In this document: positions 1 to 8,412 of the stretch, piece after piece | Position numbering within the stretch: the stretch's first letter is position 1 | Layout: every line of letters starts with the position of its first letter | DNA from: Paenibacillus abyssi | Lineage (GTDB): Bacteria; Bacillota; Bacilli; Paenibacillales; Paenibacillaceae | Assembly (NCBI RefSeq): GCF_014640295.1 | Contig: NZ_BMGR01000003.1 | Span: 62,001 to 126,000, forward strand | Direction of reading: 5' to 3' | Length of the DNA: 64,000 nucleotides | The notes under the pieces: model-generated | Database searches by the model: none | Told to the model about the DNA's origin: nothing | What the model saw: only the letters and a program-made list of their open reading frames with translations | Position numbers and translations under genes: made by a program

Positions 1-2
1 TG

Positions 3-596
3 TTCCGGCATACCTGGATTACCGGGTTGGAGACGATCATCGGCATTGTCGTGTCGATGGTTCTCGGTACGCTTATTGCTGTCCTATTCTGGTGGTCTAC
101 CTTTGCTTCCAGGGTGCTCGAACCGTATGTTGTAGTATTGAATGCACTGCCTAAGGTTGCGCTTGGCCCGATCTTCTATATTTGGCTTGGGGACCGTTAT
201 TCTGTATATGGCATGGCTGTAGCCATCTCGATTATCGTTACCATTATCATGATCGAGAGCGGCTTTAAGGAAATCAGCAAAACAAAGCTGAAGCTAATGG
301 AATCATTCGGGGCCACGCGCTCGCAGATGCTAACGATGGTACTGCTGCCTGCGAGCGTACCGAATTTCATCGCGACGTTAAAGGTAAATGTCGGTCTGAC
401 CTTAGTAGGAGTCATTATGGGAGAATTCTTGTCCTCCAAAGCAGGGCTCGGGTATTTGATCACGTATGGCGGTCAGGTATTCCAGATGAACATGGTCATG
501 GTCAGTATAGCGATGCTTGCACTGCTATCGATCGTACTTTATAGTTTGGTTGATTTGTTAGGCAGATATGCGCTCAAAAAAAATCATTATGAATGA
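3..596 (+). CDS. ABC transporter permease, 3' part only (ThiX/SsuC-like)
   Basis: The reading frame is open from the first bases of the window, so the true start lies upstream; the TTG at 27 is internal. About 197 residues are visible, all hydrophobic membrane segments, with the binding-protein-dependent permease loop (ESFGATRSQML, then LPASVPNFIATLKVN) that contacts the ATPase. A GEFLSSKAGLGYL stretch near the C-terminus is typical of permeases for sulfonates, nitrate and thiamine-precursor pyrimidines. It resembles the second permease at 29768-30598. The ATPase and binding protein are presumably upstream. The family is clear; the substrate cannot be told from this fragment. Confidence 0.85.
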   Translation, partial: FRHTWITGLETIIGIVVSMVLGTLIAVLFWWSTFASRVLEPYVVVLNALPKVALGPIFYIWLGDRYSVYGMAVAISIIVTIIMIESGFKEISKTKLKLMESFGATRSQMLTMVLLPASVPNFIATLKVNVGLTLVGVIMGEFLSSKAGLGYLITYGGQVFQMNMVMVSIAMLALLSIVLYSLVDLLGRYALKKNHYE

Positions 597-608
597 CGCC
601 ATTTAAAT

Positions 609-653
609 AAACCCTCTGGACCCATGGGGAATATCATGTGGAAGGAGGGTTTT
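609..653 (+). terminator. Possible terminator after the permease
   Basis: AAACCCTC (609-616) pairs with GAGGGTTT (645-652), leaving a long loop of 28 bases and only a short T-rich tail. Its position just after the stop codon suits a terminator, but the long loop makes it weak. Confidence 0.4.
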
Positions 654-1044
654 CCTCTTGAATAAAACACTATTGAATACAATATACCAAAATTAAGTAT
701 AGATTTAAGGTTGATTTTACAAAAGCATCCTAATTACAGGGGAAATCTATGAAATGAAGCGATATTACAATGAAGATAAGCAGTAAATCAATGAATATGT
801 CACTAAATATAACACATAAAAAATGGAAACGTAATCATGAAAAATCGACTAATAATTACTACTTTTCAATAATGTAAGCGTTGTATTATGCTATTAACTA
901 GAAGTAAACAGAATGAAAGCGCAGACATATTAACGTTTTATTAAAAATAATTGTATACCAAACACCAAAACTCTATTCACGGAAAAAAAAGTATGCTACA
1001 ATTCAGTTCGTAGGCAAAAATACTAGAAGGGTTGAGGGATACGG
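654..1044 (+). promoter_or_regulatory. AT-rich control region of the 1045 transporter: operators, cre-like sites, promoter
   Basis: No gene is visible in this stretch. It holds ATTGAATACAATATACCAA (672-690), which matches 16 of 19 bases of the palindrome at 5514. It also has two cre-like boxes: 873-886 (12 of 14 to TGWAANCGNTNWCA) and 914-927 (TGAAAGCGCAGACA, 13 of 14). A right half-site TTGTATACCAA lies at 951-961. A possible promoter follows, with TATTCA (974-979), 17 bases, then TACAAT (997-1002). The inference is joint control of the transporter by the GntR regulator and CcpA. Confidence 0.5.
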
Positions 1045-2505
1045 ATGATTACTTTATCACATGTTATGTACGCTTTAGTGACAGTAAGTGTAATACTGGT
1101 CATGCTATTTCGAAGAGGCGTCGTCATTCCGACATTAATCGGGACCTTCTTAATCGGCTGGATTTATTCAGGCGATGTGATTAGCGGATTTAAATCGGTA
1201 TATAATGCCAATTTGACCGCTGCCAGAGAGCTGTTTACGATCTTTTTGATCATCACCTTCATGGTGGCGCTCCTGGCTTCACTTCGCGACCTCGGTGCAG
1301 ACCGGCGGATGCTCCAACCGATTCAGAAGTTTTTCGTTAACGGTCATATCGCTTTCTTCTTACTTGCTGGCATTACATTCGTGATCTCGCTCTTCTTCTG
1401 GCCGACGCCTGCGGTTCCTTTGCTCGGAGCGCTTCTGATTCCTGCGGCGATCCGCGCTGGACTGCCGCCTATGGGGGCGGCGATGGCTATTGCCATGGCC
1501 GGTCAAGGTATGGCGCTGTCTTCCGACTACATCATGCAGGTAGCTCCGATGCTGAGCGCAACCGGGGCGGGAGTAGCGACAGGCGCAGTTGCTGACAAAG
1601 CATTGGTGTTATCGCTCATTACCGGTGGAGTTGCGATTGGCGGGGCATACTTAATGAACCGTAAAGCGATTCGCAAAGTGGTGACTTCCGATTCTGTAGT
1701 CCAAGAGATTACAAGCGTGAAGTCGGCTAAGGAGACAGAATCGGTGGAGTACGCGGAAGCTGCTGCAGCTGTGGAGACACTTGAACCATCCTTGCTCAAA
1801 TGGTCGAAGCTGTTTGCTATGCTTGTACCTCTGTCCATGCTCGGTGTGATGATTGTCATGATCATCAGTAAGTTCGGCGGAACCGGACTGGGAAGCTTTG
1901 AAGGCGGGGATGGAGCCGCATTTATCGGCGGCGTGGCGGTTATCCTGCTGATTCTTGCATCGATCGCATTCAGCAAAGTTCATGCGCTTGATAAGATCAG
2001 CGACCACATTACTGAAGGCTTCGTATTTGCCTTTAAAGCAATGGGGCCAGTTATCCCGATCGCCGGATTTTTCTTCTTGGGCAATTCGGATTTCTCCGGC
2101 AGCATCTTGTCCGTCGCTGAAGGCGCGGCAGCACCGAATTTCCTGTTTGATCTCGTTTCTTCCATCCAGAATTCGATTCCTTCCAACGGTTTGATTACCG
2201 GATTTGGTATTTTGATTATCGGTATCTTAACCGGTCTGGACGGCTCGGGTTTCTCCGGACTCCCGTTAACAGGTTCACTCTCGGGCGCGCTCGCTCCAGC
2301 TGTTAATATGGATCCTTCCACACTGGCTGCGATTGGTCAGATGGGTGCGATCTGGGCTGGTGGAGGAACGATCATAGCTTGGTCCTCGCTTGTGGCTGTT
2401 GCCGGCTTTGCAGGGGTTTCAGCCATTGATCTGGCCCGCAAAAACTTCCTGCCGGTCATCATCGGACTTGCCGTCTCCACACTTATCGCAATCTTGATCT
2501 GGTAA
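1045..2505 (+). CDS. Large polytopic membrane transporter (ion-transporter-like, 486 aa)
   Basis: The 486-residue protein has roughly ten to twelve hydrophobic segments, with a charged cytoplasmic loop at about residues 210-255. Repeated Gly/Ala/Pro-rich re-entrant-like stretches (FFWPTPAVPLLGALLIPAA near 125; GLDGSGFSGLPLTGSLSGAL near 400) recall organic-anion carriers of the CitMHS, DcuC and GntP types. The start has GAAGGGTTGAGGG upstream. It heads the TATACC-controlled island, so uptake of the pathway substrate is the natural role. A second, different carrier lies at 4068. I cannot name the exact family or substrate. Confidence 0.7.
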   Translation: MITLSHVMYALVTVSVILVMLFRRGVVIPTLIGTFLIGWIYSGDVISGFKSVYNANLTAARELFTIFLIITFMVALLASLRDLGADRRMLQPIQKFFVNGHIAFFLLAGITFVISLFFWPTPAVPLLGALLIPAAIRAGLPPMGAAMAIAMAGQGMALSSDYIMQVAPMLSATGAGVATGAVADKALVLSLITGGVAIGGAYLMNRKAIRKVVTSDSVVQEITSVKSAKETESVEYAEAAAAVETLEPSLLKWSKLFAMLVPLSMLGVMIVMIISKFGGTGLGSFEGGDGAAFIGGVAVILLILASIAFSKVHALDKISDHITEGFVFAFKAMGPVIPIAGFFFLGNSDFSGSILSVAEGAAAPNFLFDLVSSIQNSIPSNGLITGFGILIIGILTGLDGSGFSGLPLTGSLSGALAPAVNMDPSTLAAIGQMGAIWAGGGTIIAWSSLVAVAGFAGVSAIDLARKNFLPVIIGLAVSTLIAILIW

Positions 2506-2540
2506 GGTAACTGGCGTGATGCGGGTGGCAGGTCAGCTGA

Positions 2541-3146
2541 CTAAGAGGTTTGGTTGGTTGCCTGATCACCCGGCATCTGAGCAGGAATCAGATTCGGCAC
2601 CACTTCTTGAATCGATTTCGCAATAATCCGGCTGATGACTTCGGCCATCTCGTTCACAAAGGTAAGGCTGGTGTGCTCCAGCACCTTATGATTTAACGGA
2701 CCATGGTTGTTTACAATGCCTTTGAGGTGAATTTGTCCGACCGGCGGAAGCTCCTTGTTCAGGCTGATTCCTGCAGCGAGCGGCTCCTCGACTAATTGGA
2801 GCGTACCAATCTTGTAATACTGTCCCAGGCAAGCATCGACCGCGATGACATAAGCTCTGCTGTGCTTCTTGGCAATGTAGGTCAATGTTTTCTTAAGGTT
2901 CAGTGCATGGACAGGCCTCTCTAACGTGCCGAAAATACGGATCTGGCGGTTATCGTTGAATTGTGCCTGCAAAATACTGCCGACCGTTGGGCCAAGCGCA
3001 TCTCCGGAGTAACGATTCGTGCCGACGCCAACGACAACGATTTCGTTATATTCCGGATGGGTTAAGTAATGATTGGTTAACTTTTCAGATAAGTAGTCCA
3101 CCGACTTTTTATCCAAATAGTGAATATGGTGCATCATTGCCTTCAT
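2541..3146 (-). CDS. yyaC: YyaC-type sporulation protease
   Basis: About 200 residues carrying VVGVGTNRYSGDALGPTVG, the phosphorylase/hydrogenase-maturation-protease-like fold signature of the YyaC family, a spore-former protein related to the germination protease. A second conserved block is YVIAVDACLGQ. The start is uncertain: in-frame ATGs lie at 3164, 3146 and 3137; 3146 and 3137 have purine-rich sequence upstream. It is divergent from the creatininase gene. In Bacillus yyaC sits near the soj-spo0J region, so its place inside a catabolic island is odd. The family call is firm; its cellular substrate is not established. Confidence 0.8.
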   Translation of the reverse strand: MKAMMHHIHYLDKKSVDYLSEKLTNHYLTHPEYNEIVVVGVGTNRYSGDALGPTVGSILQAQFNDNRQIRIFGTLERPVHALNLKKTLTYIAKKHSRAYVIAVDACLGQYYKIGTLQLVEEPLAAGISLNKELPPVGQIHLKGIVNNHGPLNHKVLEHTSLTFVNEMAEVISRIIAKSIQEVVPNLIPAQMPGDQATNQTS

Positions 3147-3256
3147 CTTCTTTCCTATTATCATTGTATTCTCAATTACATCTAACTAGATCATACCTGA
3201 TTATTCGACAAATACAAAGTAGATTATGAGCTTAATCTATGACTTTTTTGTTAAAT

Positions 3257-3275
3257 ATGGTATACAATAGACCAT
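3257..3275 (+). promoter_or_regulatory. TATACC-type operator before the creatininase gene
   Basis: ATGGTATACAATAGACCAT matches the palindrome at 5514-5532 at 16 of 19 positions. It contains TACAAT (3263-3268), a good -10 hexamer, with a weak -35 (ATGACT, 3239-3244) 18 bases upstream, so a bound repressor would cover the promoter. It lies between divergent yyaC and the creatininase gene. Confidence 0.65.
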
Positions 3276-3312
3276 AAGGCCATATAACAAAAGAGAGGGA
3301 GGGAGCTTGAAT

Positions 3313-4062
3313 ATGCCTGCATCGTATATATTAACCGAAATGACTTGGCTTGAAATTAAAGAAGCGCTAAAGACCGTCAAAATTGCAATTATTCCGCTTG
3401 GCGCTCATGAGCAGCATGGTCCGCATATGGTCGAAAGCTGCGACGCCGTTCTGGCCGAGGAAATGGGAAAACGCTTAACGGAGAAGCTGTATCCGGAGGC
3501 GGTGATGACGCCTACGATTAATATGGGAATATCATCCCATCATATTCACTTTCCAGGCACGATTTCGCTGGAGCCATCCACCTTGATCGCTATTTTGCGC
3601 GACATGATTAAATCATTGAAGCAGCATGGAATCGAGAAATTTCTAGTTTTAAATTCCCATGGCGGTAATCAGTCAACGCTTGGCGTTGCGGCCGATGTGC
3701 TGACAAGAGAGCTTAACATTGAATTTTATTATGCCAAGACGACTGCATCCGCCAAGGATGTCATGGATCGGCGTATTGAATCCAAGCTCTACGGCCACAG
3801 CTGCGACCGTGAGGTGTCCGAAGCGCTCTATTTGGCGCCGCATCTGGTACGGACCGATAAGCTGGCCAAGGGCGATATTCAAGAAACGGGCAGATGGAAA
3901 AAGCTGCGTCCCGGCAATCCGCTGCAGGGCTTCTATTTTTATGAGGAAATGACGCTTAACGGCAACTTAGGCGATGCAACAAAAGCGAGCCGGGAAATCG
4001 GCGAGGAAATCGTGGAAACTGCTCTTGAGCGCTTGACGAGGGCTGTCAAAGACGTGTTGTAA
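3313..4062 (+). CDS. Creatininase-family amidohydrolase
   Basis: A 249-residue protein of the creatininase/formamide-hydrolase superfamily, metal-dependent enzymes that open cyclic or linear amides. The metal-site motif PLGAHEQHGPHM gives E33 and H35, with D44 following. The later SSHHIHFPGT, LNSHGGN and CDREVSEA segments supply the remaining His and Glu positions typical of the family. The ATG at 3313 is preferred over TTG 3307 because GGAGGGAG lies 8 bases upstream. The gene is 5 bases from the next transporter gene, so they form an operon. Creatinine itself is only one of several substrates in the family. A C-N bond hydrolysis step in the island's pathway is inferred. Confidence 0.85.
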   Translation: MPASYILTEMTWLEIKEALKTVKIAIIPLGAHEQHGPHMVESCDAVLAEEMGKRLTEKLYPEAVMTPTINMGISSHHIHFPGTISLEPSTLIAILRDMIKSLKQHGIEKFLVLNSHGGNQSTLGVAADVLTRELNIEFYYAKTTASAKDVMDRRIESKLYGHSCDREVSEALYLAPHLVRTDKLAKGDIQETGRWKKLRPGNPLQGFYFYEEMTLNGNLGDATKASREIGEEIVETALERLTRAVKDVL

Positions 4063-4067
4063 GCCTA

Positions 4068-5471
4068 ATGCTGCCGATCTTATTCCTAGCAGCGATTGTT
4101 GCCTATCTCTGTTCTGCGTTATACCCGAGCGTCATCCTGAATTGGCTTCTTTCTATTATAACTGTATTGATTGTCATATCGGTATTCCGCTTCGCCAAAC
4201 GATTCGTACAGGTGCTGGGTACCCTTATGCTGGCGATTGGCCTTTCGCTGCTCGTAACCTATGGAGCGGCATGGCATAGCTATATCCTTGGATTTGGCAG
4301 AATGATGAATGTATTAAGCCTGTTTGCTTTAATACCATTAATTGCTATTCCGATAGAGCTGGGCCGGTATGCGGTACGAGTACAAGCGATTATTCAAAAA
4401 AGAGTGAAACATTCCGGATTGCTGTATACCATAACTTCATTCTTGTCGTTTGTATCGAGCTCTTTTATGAACCTCGCTGCGCTGCCGATGATGTATCATA
4501 CGATGCGTCCATCGGTCGATCTCTATCCGATCGGCCAGAAGGAACGATTTTTGAGCCGCTCGATTACTCACGGCTACAGTATGCCGACCTTATGGACGCC
4601 AGTGACGCCTATCGTGGGCATTGTTGTGGAAATGACTGGGGTCAAATGGAGCCATATTTTACCGATCGTCATTCCATTTAGCTTGCTTGGCGTTGCAGTG
4701 GATTGCTTGATGGCGCATTGGAATGCCAAACGACGCCAGAAGCAATTAGGACAAACGGCAATGAGCGAGGTTTCTGCAGCGCGAGAGAGTGCAGTGGAAT
4801 TGCAAGTCCAGCAGTTGAATAAAGAAAAGGCGAGTCATCCGATTCAGATTCTGCTGGCGATTTTGATCTTCAACGGGCTTATATCCATGCTGGAGAGCAC
4901 AGCACATATCGGATTTCTGCTAATTGTTACACTGCTTGTTATTCCTTACGCATTTGTCTGGTCCTTGCTGCTCAGCAAAGGGCGTGGATTCATTCGCGCA
5001 GCAAAGAAGAAGCTTCCTGAGCATCTTCTTCATATGAAGGATCAATTCTTCATTTTTCTGAGCGCCGGATTTATGATCTCAGCGATTCAAGGCACCGGTG
5101 CAGGCCATGTCATCAATGAAACGCTGGGCATGGTTAAAAATGTGATCGGGGCAGAGCTGTTTATTCTGTTAATACCGCTTATCCCATTTGGACTTGCATT
5201 CCTGGGACTGCAGCCTGCAGTCGCGCTCGCTTTGACGGCGGAATCGATGAATCCGCAAGCGCTTGGCGTATCTGTTGAGCTAACGGCGATCGCTATGCTG
5301 ACCGGCGCTGCAGCGGCGTTCTTAATGGGACCGTATAACGCGACAGCGGCCATGATGGCGAGCCTGACGAAAAGCAGCGCGTATAAGGTGTCCAATTGGA
5401 ACGCTCCCTTTACATTAACGTTCCTGCTGATGTCTATGGTTCTGCTAATTATTTTAAAAATTGCAGGTTGA
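4068..5471 (+). CDS. Polytopic membrane transporter, 467 aa, function unknown
   Basis: The 467-residue protein has about ten to twelve membrane segments and a hydrophilic central loop (about 222-262). The second half contains FLGLQPAVALALTAES and LTGAAAAFLMGPYNATAAMMASLT, Gly/Pro-containing stretches like those in organic-anion carriers. It follows the creatininase stop by 5 bases with no strong ribosome site of its own, suggesting translational coupling. It shares little visible sequence with the 1045 carrier. Import of the amide or export of a product are both possible. The substrate is unknown. Confidence 0.65.
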   Translation: MLPILFLAAIVAYLCSALYPSVILNWLLSIITVLIVISVFRFAKRFVQVLGTLMLAIGLSLLVTYGAAWHSYILGFGRMMNVLSLFALIPLIAIPIELGRYAVRVQAIIQKRVKHSGLLYTITSFLSFVSSSFMNLAALPMMYHTMRPSVDLYPIGQKERFLSRSITHGYSMPTLWTPVTPIVGIVVEMTGVKWSHILPIVIPFSLLGVAVDCLMAHWNAKRRQKQLGQTAMSEVSAARESAVELQVQQLNKEKASHPIQILLAILIFNGLISMLESTAHIGFLLIVTLLVIPYAFVWSLLLSKGRGFIRAAKKKLPEHLLHMKDQFFIFLSAGFMISAIQGTGAGHVINETLGMVKNVIGAELFILLIPLIPFGLAFLGLQPAVALALTAESMNPQALGVSVELTAIAMLTGAAAAFLMGPYNATAAMMASLTKSSAYKVSNWNAPFTLTFLLMSMVLLIILKIAG

Positions 5472-5513
5472 CAAACAAGCCTAAGCTAAGAGATAATAGG
5501 TTCATAAAGAAAT

Positions 5514-5532
5514 TTGGTATACAATATACCAA
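5514..5532 (+). promoter_or_regulatory. Best TATACC-type operator (inverted repeat), diiron enzyme promoter
   Basis: TTGGTATACAATATACCAA is an inverted repeat with 8-base arms TTGGTATA/TATACCAA around CAA. It contains TACAAT (5520-5525) as a possible -10. Versions of this sequence occur at 672, 3257, 9620 and 12061. The size and symmetry suit a GntR/FadR-type dimer, and the only such regulator in the island is at 9630. Confidence 0.7.
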
Positions 5533-5586
5533 AACTAAAAAAGTTTTCATTACAAATTATTATATATTTGAGAGGAGAGTTTTAAA

Positions 5587-6297
5587 ATGACACAAACCGC
5601 AACCAAACCTAGTTTGATGAACAAAGAGGAATTCCGCCGGGCATTGGAACAGGCGATTGAGGGTAATGCCGTTGCCAAAGCTCCTTTCACGACAATGTGG
5701 GCTAACGGTGAACTGAAGAAAGAACATTTTGCCAGATGGGTGGAGCAGCATTACGCATACGTTGGTCCTTTTGCTGAATATTTGGCTTATGTGTATGCTA
5801 ATTGTCCGCATGAGGACGCAAGAGACTTCTTGCTTCAGAACATGTGGGAGGAAGAACTCGGTGGCGACCGCCATACAGATCTGCTGATCCGTTTTGGTGA
5901 AGCTTGCGGAACGACTCGTGAGCGGATCGTTTCGATGGATCATCTGCTGCCGGAAACGATTGGCCTTCAATCCTGGTGTTACCGGATGGCGTTCAAGGAA
6001 AATTATTTGTATGCCACAGCGGCTCTTGTTGTCGGCCTTGAATCTCAAGTACCTGCGATTTATCGCAGACAAACCCCAACCCTTCGTGAGCATTATGGCT
6101 TCACGGATGAGGAAGTAGAATTTTTCGATCTTCATATCGTATCCGATGAGATCCACGGCGAGCGTGGCTATCAGATCGTATTGGAATATGCAAGAACACC
6201 GGAAGAGCAGCAGCGTTGTATTCAAATCGTTGAAGAAGCGACAAAAATGCGCAGAATGTACATTGCGGCTATCTCCCGTGAGTTTTGCGGTAAATAA
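5587..6297 (+). CDS. Haem-oxygenase-like diiron oxidase (HDO; CADD/UndA/BesC type)
   Basis: A 236-residue helical protein of the TenA/PqqC/haem-oxygenase fold. The ligand pattern of diiron members is complete: E89-x6-H96, E152, then H183-x3-D187-x2-H190. This is the same spacing as E81/H88, E142 and H174/D178/H181 that I recall for Chlamydia CADD. TenA thiaminases lack this set. Known HDOs use O2 to oxidise or cleave small acids and amines (BesC, UndA, SznF, CADD). The start has AGAGGAGAG upstream, and the promoter carries the best TATACC operator. An oxidative step producing an aldehyde for the next gene is inferred; the substrate is unknown. Confidence 0.85.
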   Translation: MTQTATKPSLMNKEEFRRALEQAIEGNAVAKAPFTTMWANGELKKEHFARWVEQHYAYVGPFAEYLAYVYANCPHEDARDFLLQNMWEEELGGDRHTDLLIRFGEACGTTRERIVSMDHLLPETIGLQSWCYRMAFKENYLYATAALVVGLESQVPAIYRRQTPTLREHYGFTDEEVEFFDLHIVSDEIHGERGYQIVLEYARTPEEQQRCIQIVEEATKMRRMYIAAISREFCGK

Positions 6298-6318
6298 TGA
6301 ACGAATATAAGAAGTAAA

Positions 6319-6355
6319 AACTAATTCCCGGGAAATAACTTCTCGGGAATTGGTT
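6319..6355 (+). terminator. Hairpin after the diiron oxidase gene (partial terminator or RNA-stability stem)
   Basis: AACTAATTCCCG (6319-6330) pairs with CGGGAATTGGTT (6344-6355), including one G-T pair. Only three Ts follow, so partial termination or 3'-end protection is more likely than a full stop. The downstream genes have no clear promoter of their own. Confidence 0.45.
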
Positions 6356-6393
6356 TAGCCAAAGCTTTGCCTTTGCAGAGAAAGGGGATTGAC

Positions 6394-7875
6394 ATGGCGG
6401 TAGAAACAGCAGTACAAACCTTCAAAAACTTGATCAATGGCGAATGGGTGGAATCAGCAAGCAAAGAAACGTTCGACAGTATAAACCCGGCAAATGTATC
6501 GGAAGTTGTCGCCCGTTTTCAGGCCTCGGTAGAAGAAGATGTGGTGGAAGCGATCGAAGCTGCGGAACGCGCATTCCAGTCCTGGCGCTCCGTTTCACCA
6601 AGCAAACGTTCGGAAATCCTCTACAAAGCTGCGGATTTGCTGGAAGCCGGCTTGGAGCAGTACGCTGCTGAATTGACCAGGGAGGAAGGCAAGACGCTTG
6701 CGAGCAGCAAGATGGAAGTGAAGCGCTCTGCACAGACGCTGCGGTATTATGCTTCAGAAGGATTGAATGTATCCGGCGATACGCTGCCTTCTGATGATCC
6801 GACAACATTCGTATATACGAAAAAAGAGCCGCTTGGCGTAGTGACCGTTATTACACCTTGGAATTTCCCGATCTCGATTCCTGTACGCAAGATTGCTCCC
6901 GCTCTGGCAACCGGCAACACTGTTGTTTTTAAACCGGCATCGGATACGCCGTTAATTGCTTATCGTCTGGTAGAGGCGCTGCATAACGCGGGTTTGCCTG
7001 CAGGGGTCATCAATTTTGTAACCGGCTCGGCATCGAAGACAGGGAAGCCGCTTGTGTCACATCCGGCAATTAAAGCGGTCACGTTCACAGGCTCGACAGG
7101 CGCAGGAGAGAAGATCAACCAATCGGTTCGCCTCTCCACCCGGGTTCAGCTTGAGCTGGGCGGTAAAAATCCGCTCATCGTGCTGGAGGATGCCGATATC
7201 GATCAGGCGGCAGAGCTGGCGATCAAAGGCGGGTTCGAACTGACGGGCCAGGCTTGCACGGGTACCAGCAGAGTGATCGTCATGGAGGAAGCGCATGACC
7301 GATTCGTGGAGAAATTGATCGAAAAGACCAAAGCATTGAGCGTTGGCAGCGGACTCAGCCAAGGCGTAGAGGTTGGGCCGTTGGCCAACGAGAGCCAATT
7401 GAACAATGTGCTGTCCTACATTGAAATCGGCCAGCAGGAAGGTGCCAAGCTGGTATATGGAGGAGAGCGGCTCAGCGAGGGCGATTATACAAACGGATAT
7501 TATGTAAGGCCGGCAATATTCACGAATGTTAAACCTAAGATGCGCATTGCACAGGAAGAAATCTTCGGTCCGGTGATCTCGATCATTCGCGTAAACAGCT
7601 TCCAAGAAGCGATGGAGATCGCTAATGACGTGGAATTCGGCTTATCCGCTTCGATCTGTACAGCGGATCCGAACCGGGCGCAATATTTTATTCATAACAT
7701 TCAATCGGGCGTCGTAAAAATTAATCGTCCGACGACAGGCAATGCGCTAAACGCTCCTTTCGGAGGCGTTAAAATGTCCAGTACGGCAACCTATCGGGAA
7801 TCCGGAAGGGCAGCGCTAGATTTTTATTTGCAAGAAAAAACCGTTTATCACGGCACACAGACCATCAAATTTTAA
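6394..7875 (+). CDS. NAD(P)-dependent aldehyde dehydrogenase
   Basis: A full-length 493-residue ALDH. It has the TPWNFP cofactor-binding motif, FTGST, the general base E254 in LELGGK, and the nucleophile C288 in GQACTG, 34 residues apart as usual. The first ATG with a good ribosome site (AAAGGGG, 6381-6387) is at 6394; the TTG at 6367 lacks one. The sequence is of the semialdehyde type (alpha-ketoglutarate semialdehyde or YcbD-like) rather than a betaine-aldehyde enzyme, though this is judged by eye. It lies between the diiron enzyme and a GlcG-like gene, so oxidation of an aldehyde made by the diiron enzyme is inferred. Confidence 0.9.
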   Translation: MAVETAVQTFKNLINGEWVESASKETFDSINPANVSEVVARFQASVEEDVVEAIEAAERAFQSWRSVSPSKRSEILYKAADLLEAGLEQYAAELTREEGKTLASSKMEVKRSAQTLRYYASEGLNVSGDTLPSDDPTTFVYTKKEPLGVVTVITPWNFPISIPVRKIAPALATGNTVVFKPASDTPLIAYRLVEALHNAGLPAGVINFVTGSASKTGKPLVSHPAIKAVTFTGSTGAGEKINQSVRLSTRVQLELGGKNPLIVLEDADIDQAAELAIKGGFELTGQACTGTSRVIVMEEAHDRFVEKLIEKTKALSVGSGLSQGVEVGPLANESQLNNVLSYIEIGQQEGAKLVYGGERLSEGDYTNGYYVRPAIFTNVKPKMRIAQEEIFGPVISIIRVNSFQEAMEIANDVEFGLSASICTADPNRAQYFIHNIQSGVVKINRPTTGNALNAPFGGVKMSSTATYRESGRAALDFYLQEKTVYHGTQTIKF

Positions 7876-7905
7876 TATTAAGCCACTTAGGTACGGAGGA
7901 CTTCT

Positions 7906-8379
7906 ATGAAATCGGTTATGAGATTGGAATTGGAAGAAGCAAAAGTGATGATCGAGGCGGCGAAGAAAGCCGCAGAGGAAGCAAATGCGCTGGAAACGAT
8001 CTGTATCGTTGATGACGGCGGATATGTCATTGCGATGGAACGCATGAATGGCGCACGCATAACAGGCCCGGAAATTGCGATTGCCAAAGCCTTCACCGCG
8101 GGAGGACACAAACGGTCGACCCATTTGTTCAATCAGCCTGGCGGTCCGGCAACGACCACCGGCGAAGCCTTCGGCATTCATGTGATGATGCCTGGCAAGT
8201 TCGCGATTTTCGTAGGCGGATTCCCGATCGTAGTAAACGGCGAAGTCGTCGGCGGTGTAGGCGTCAGCGGTGGTAACGGGGAACAGGACACAGCGGTAGG
8301 AACAGCAGCTCTTAAGGCGCTGCAAAACTATCTGGGCAGTGAATATGAAGTCATGACACAAGCAGACATTAAAAAATAA
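7906..8379 (+). CDS. GlcG/HbpS-family protein (DUF336)
   Basis: 157 residues matching the GlcG/HbpS family throughout: LEEAKVMIEAAKKAAEEA at the start, a central VDDGGYVIAMERMNGA, and VGGFPIVVNGEVVGGVGVSGG near the end. Members are small alpha-beta proteins, some haem-binding (HbpS), that are often encoded with oxidative catabolic operons without a known catalytic role. ACGGAGGA precedes the start at good distance. It sits in the same strand run as the aldehyde dehydrogenase (30 bases away). A cofactor-binding or accessory role is all that can be said. Confidence 0.85.
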   Translation: MKSVMRLELEEAKVMIEAAKKAAEEANALETICIVDDGGYVIAMERMNGARITGPEIAIAKAFTAGGHKRSTHLFNQPGGPATTTGEAFGIHVMMPGKFAIFVGGFPIVVNGEVVGGVGVSGGNGEQDTAVGTAALKALQNYLGSEYEVMTQADIKK

Positions 8380-8412
8380 TCGGATCGATGCTTTTCCGGA
8401 TAGGGGGGGAAC

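Noticed and set aside
1527-2321. Long minus-strand frames over the 1045 transporter
   Set aside because: They are antisense shadows of a well-supported membrane protein and have no ribosome sites.
5587-6297. TenA thiaminase or PqqC
   Set aside because: The complete diiron ligand set fits HDO enzymes; no thiamine or PQQ genes are nearby.
7057-7605. 182-residue minus-strand frame inside the aldehyde dehydrogenase
   Set aside because: The plus-strand gene has complete catalytic motifs; the antisense translation shows no domain.
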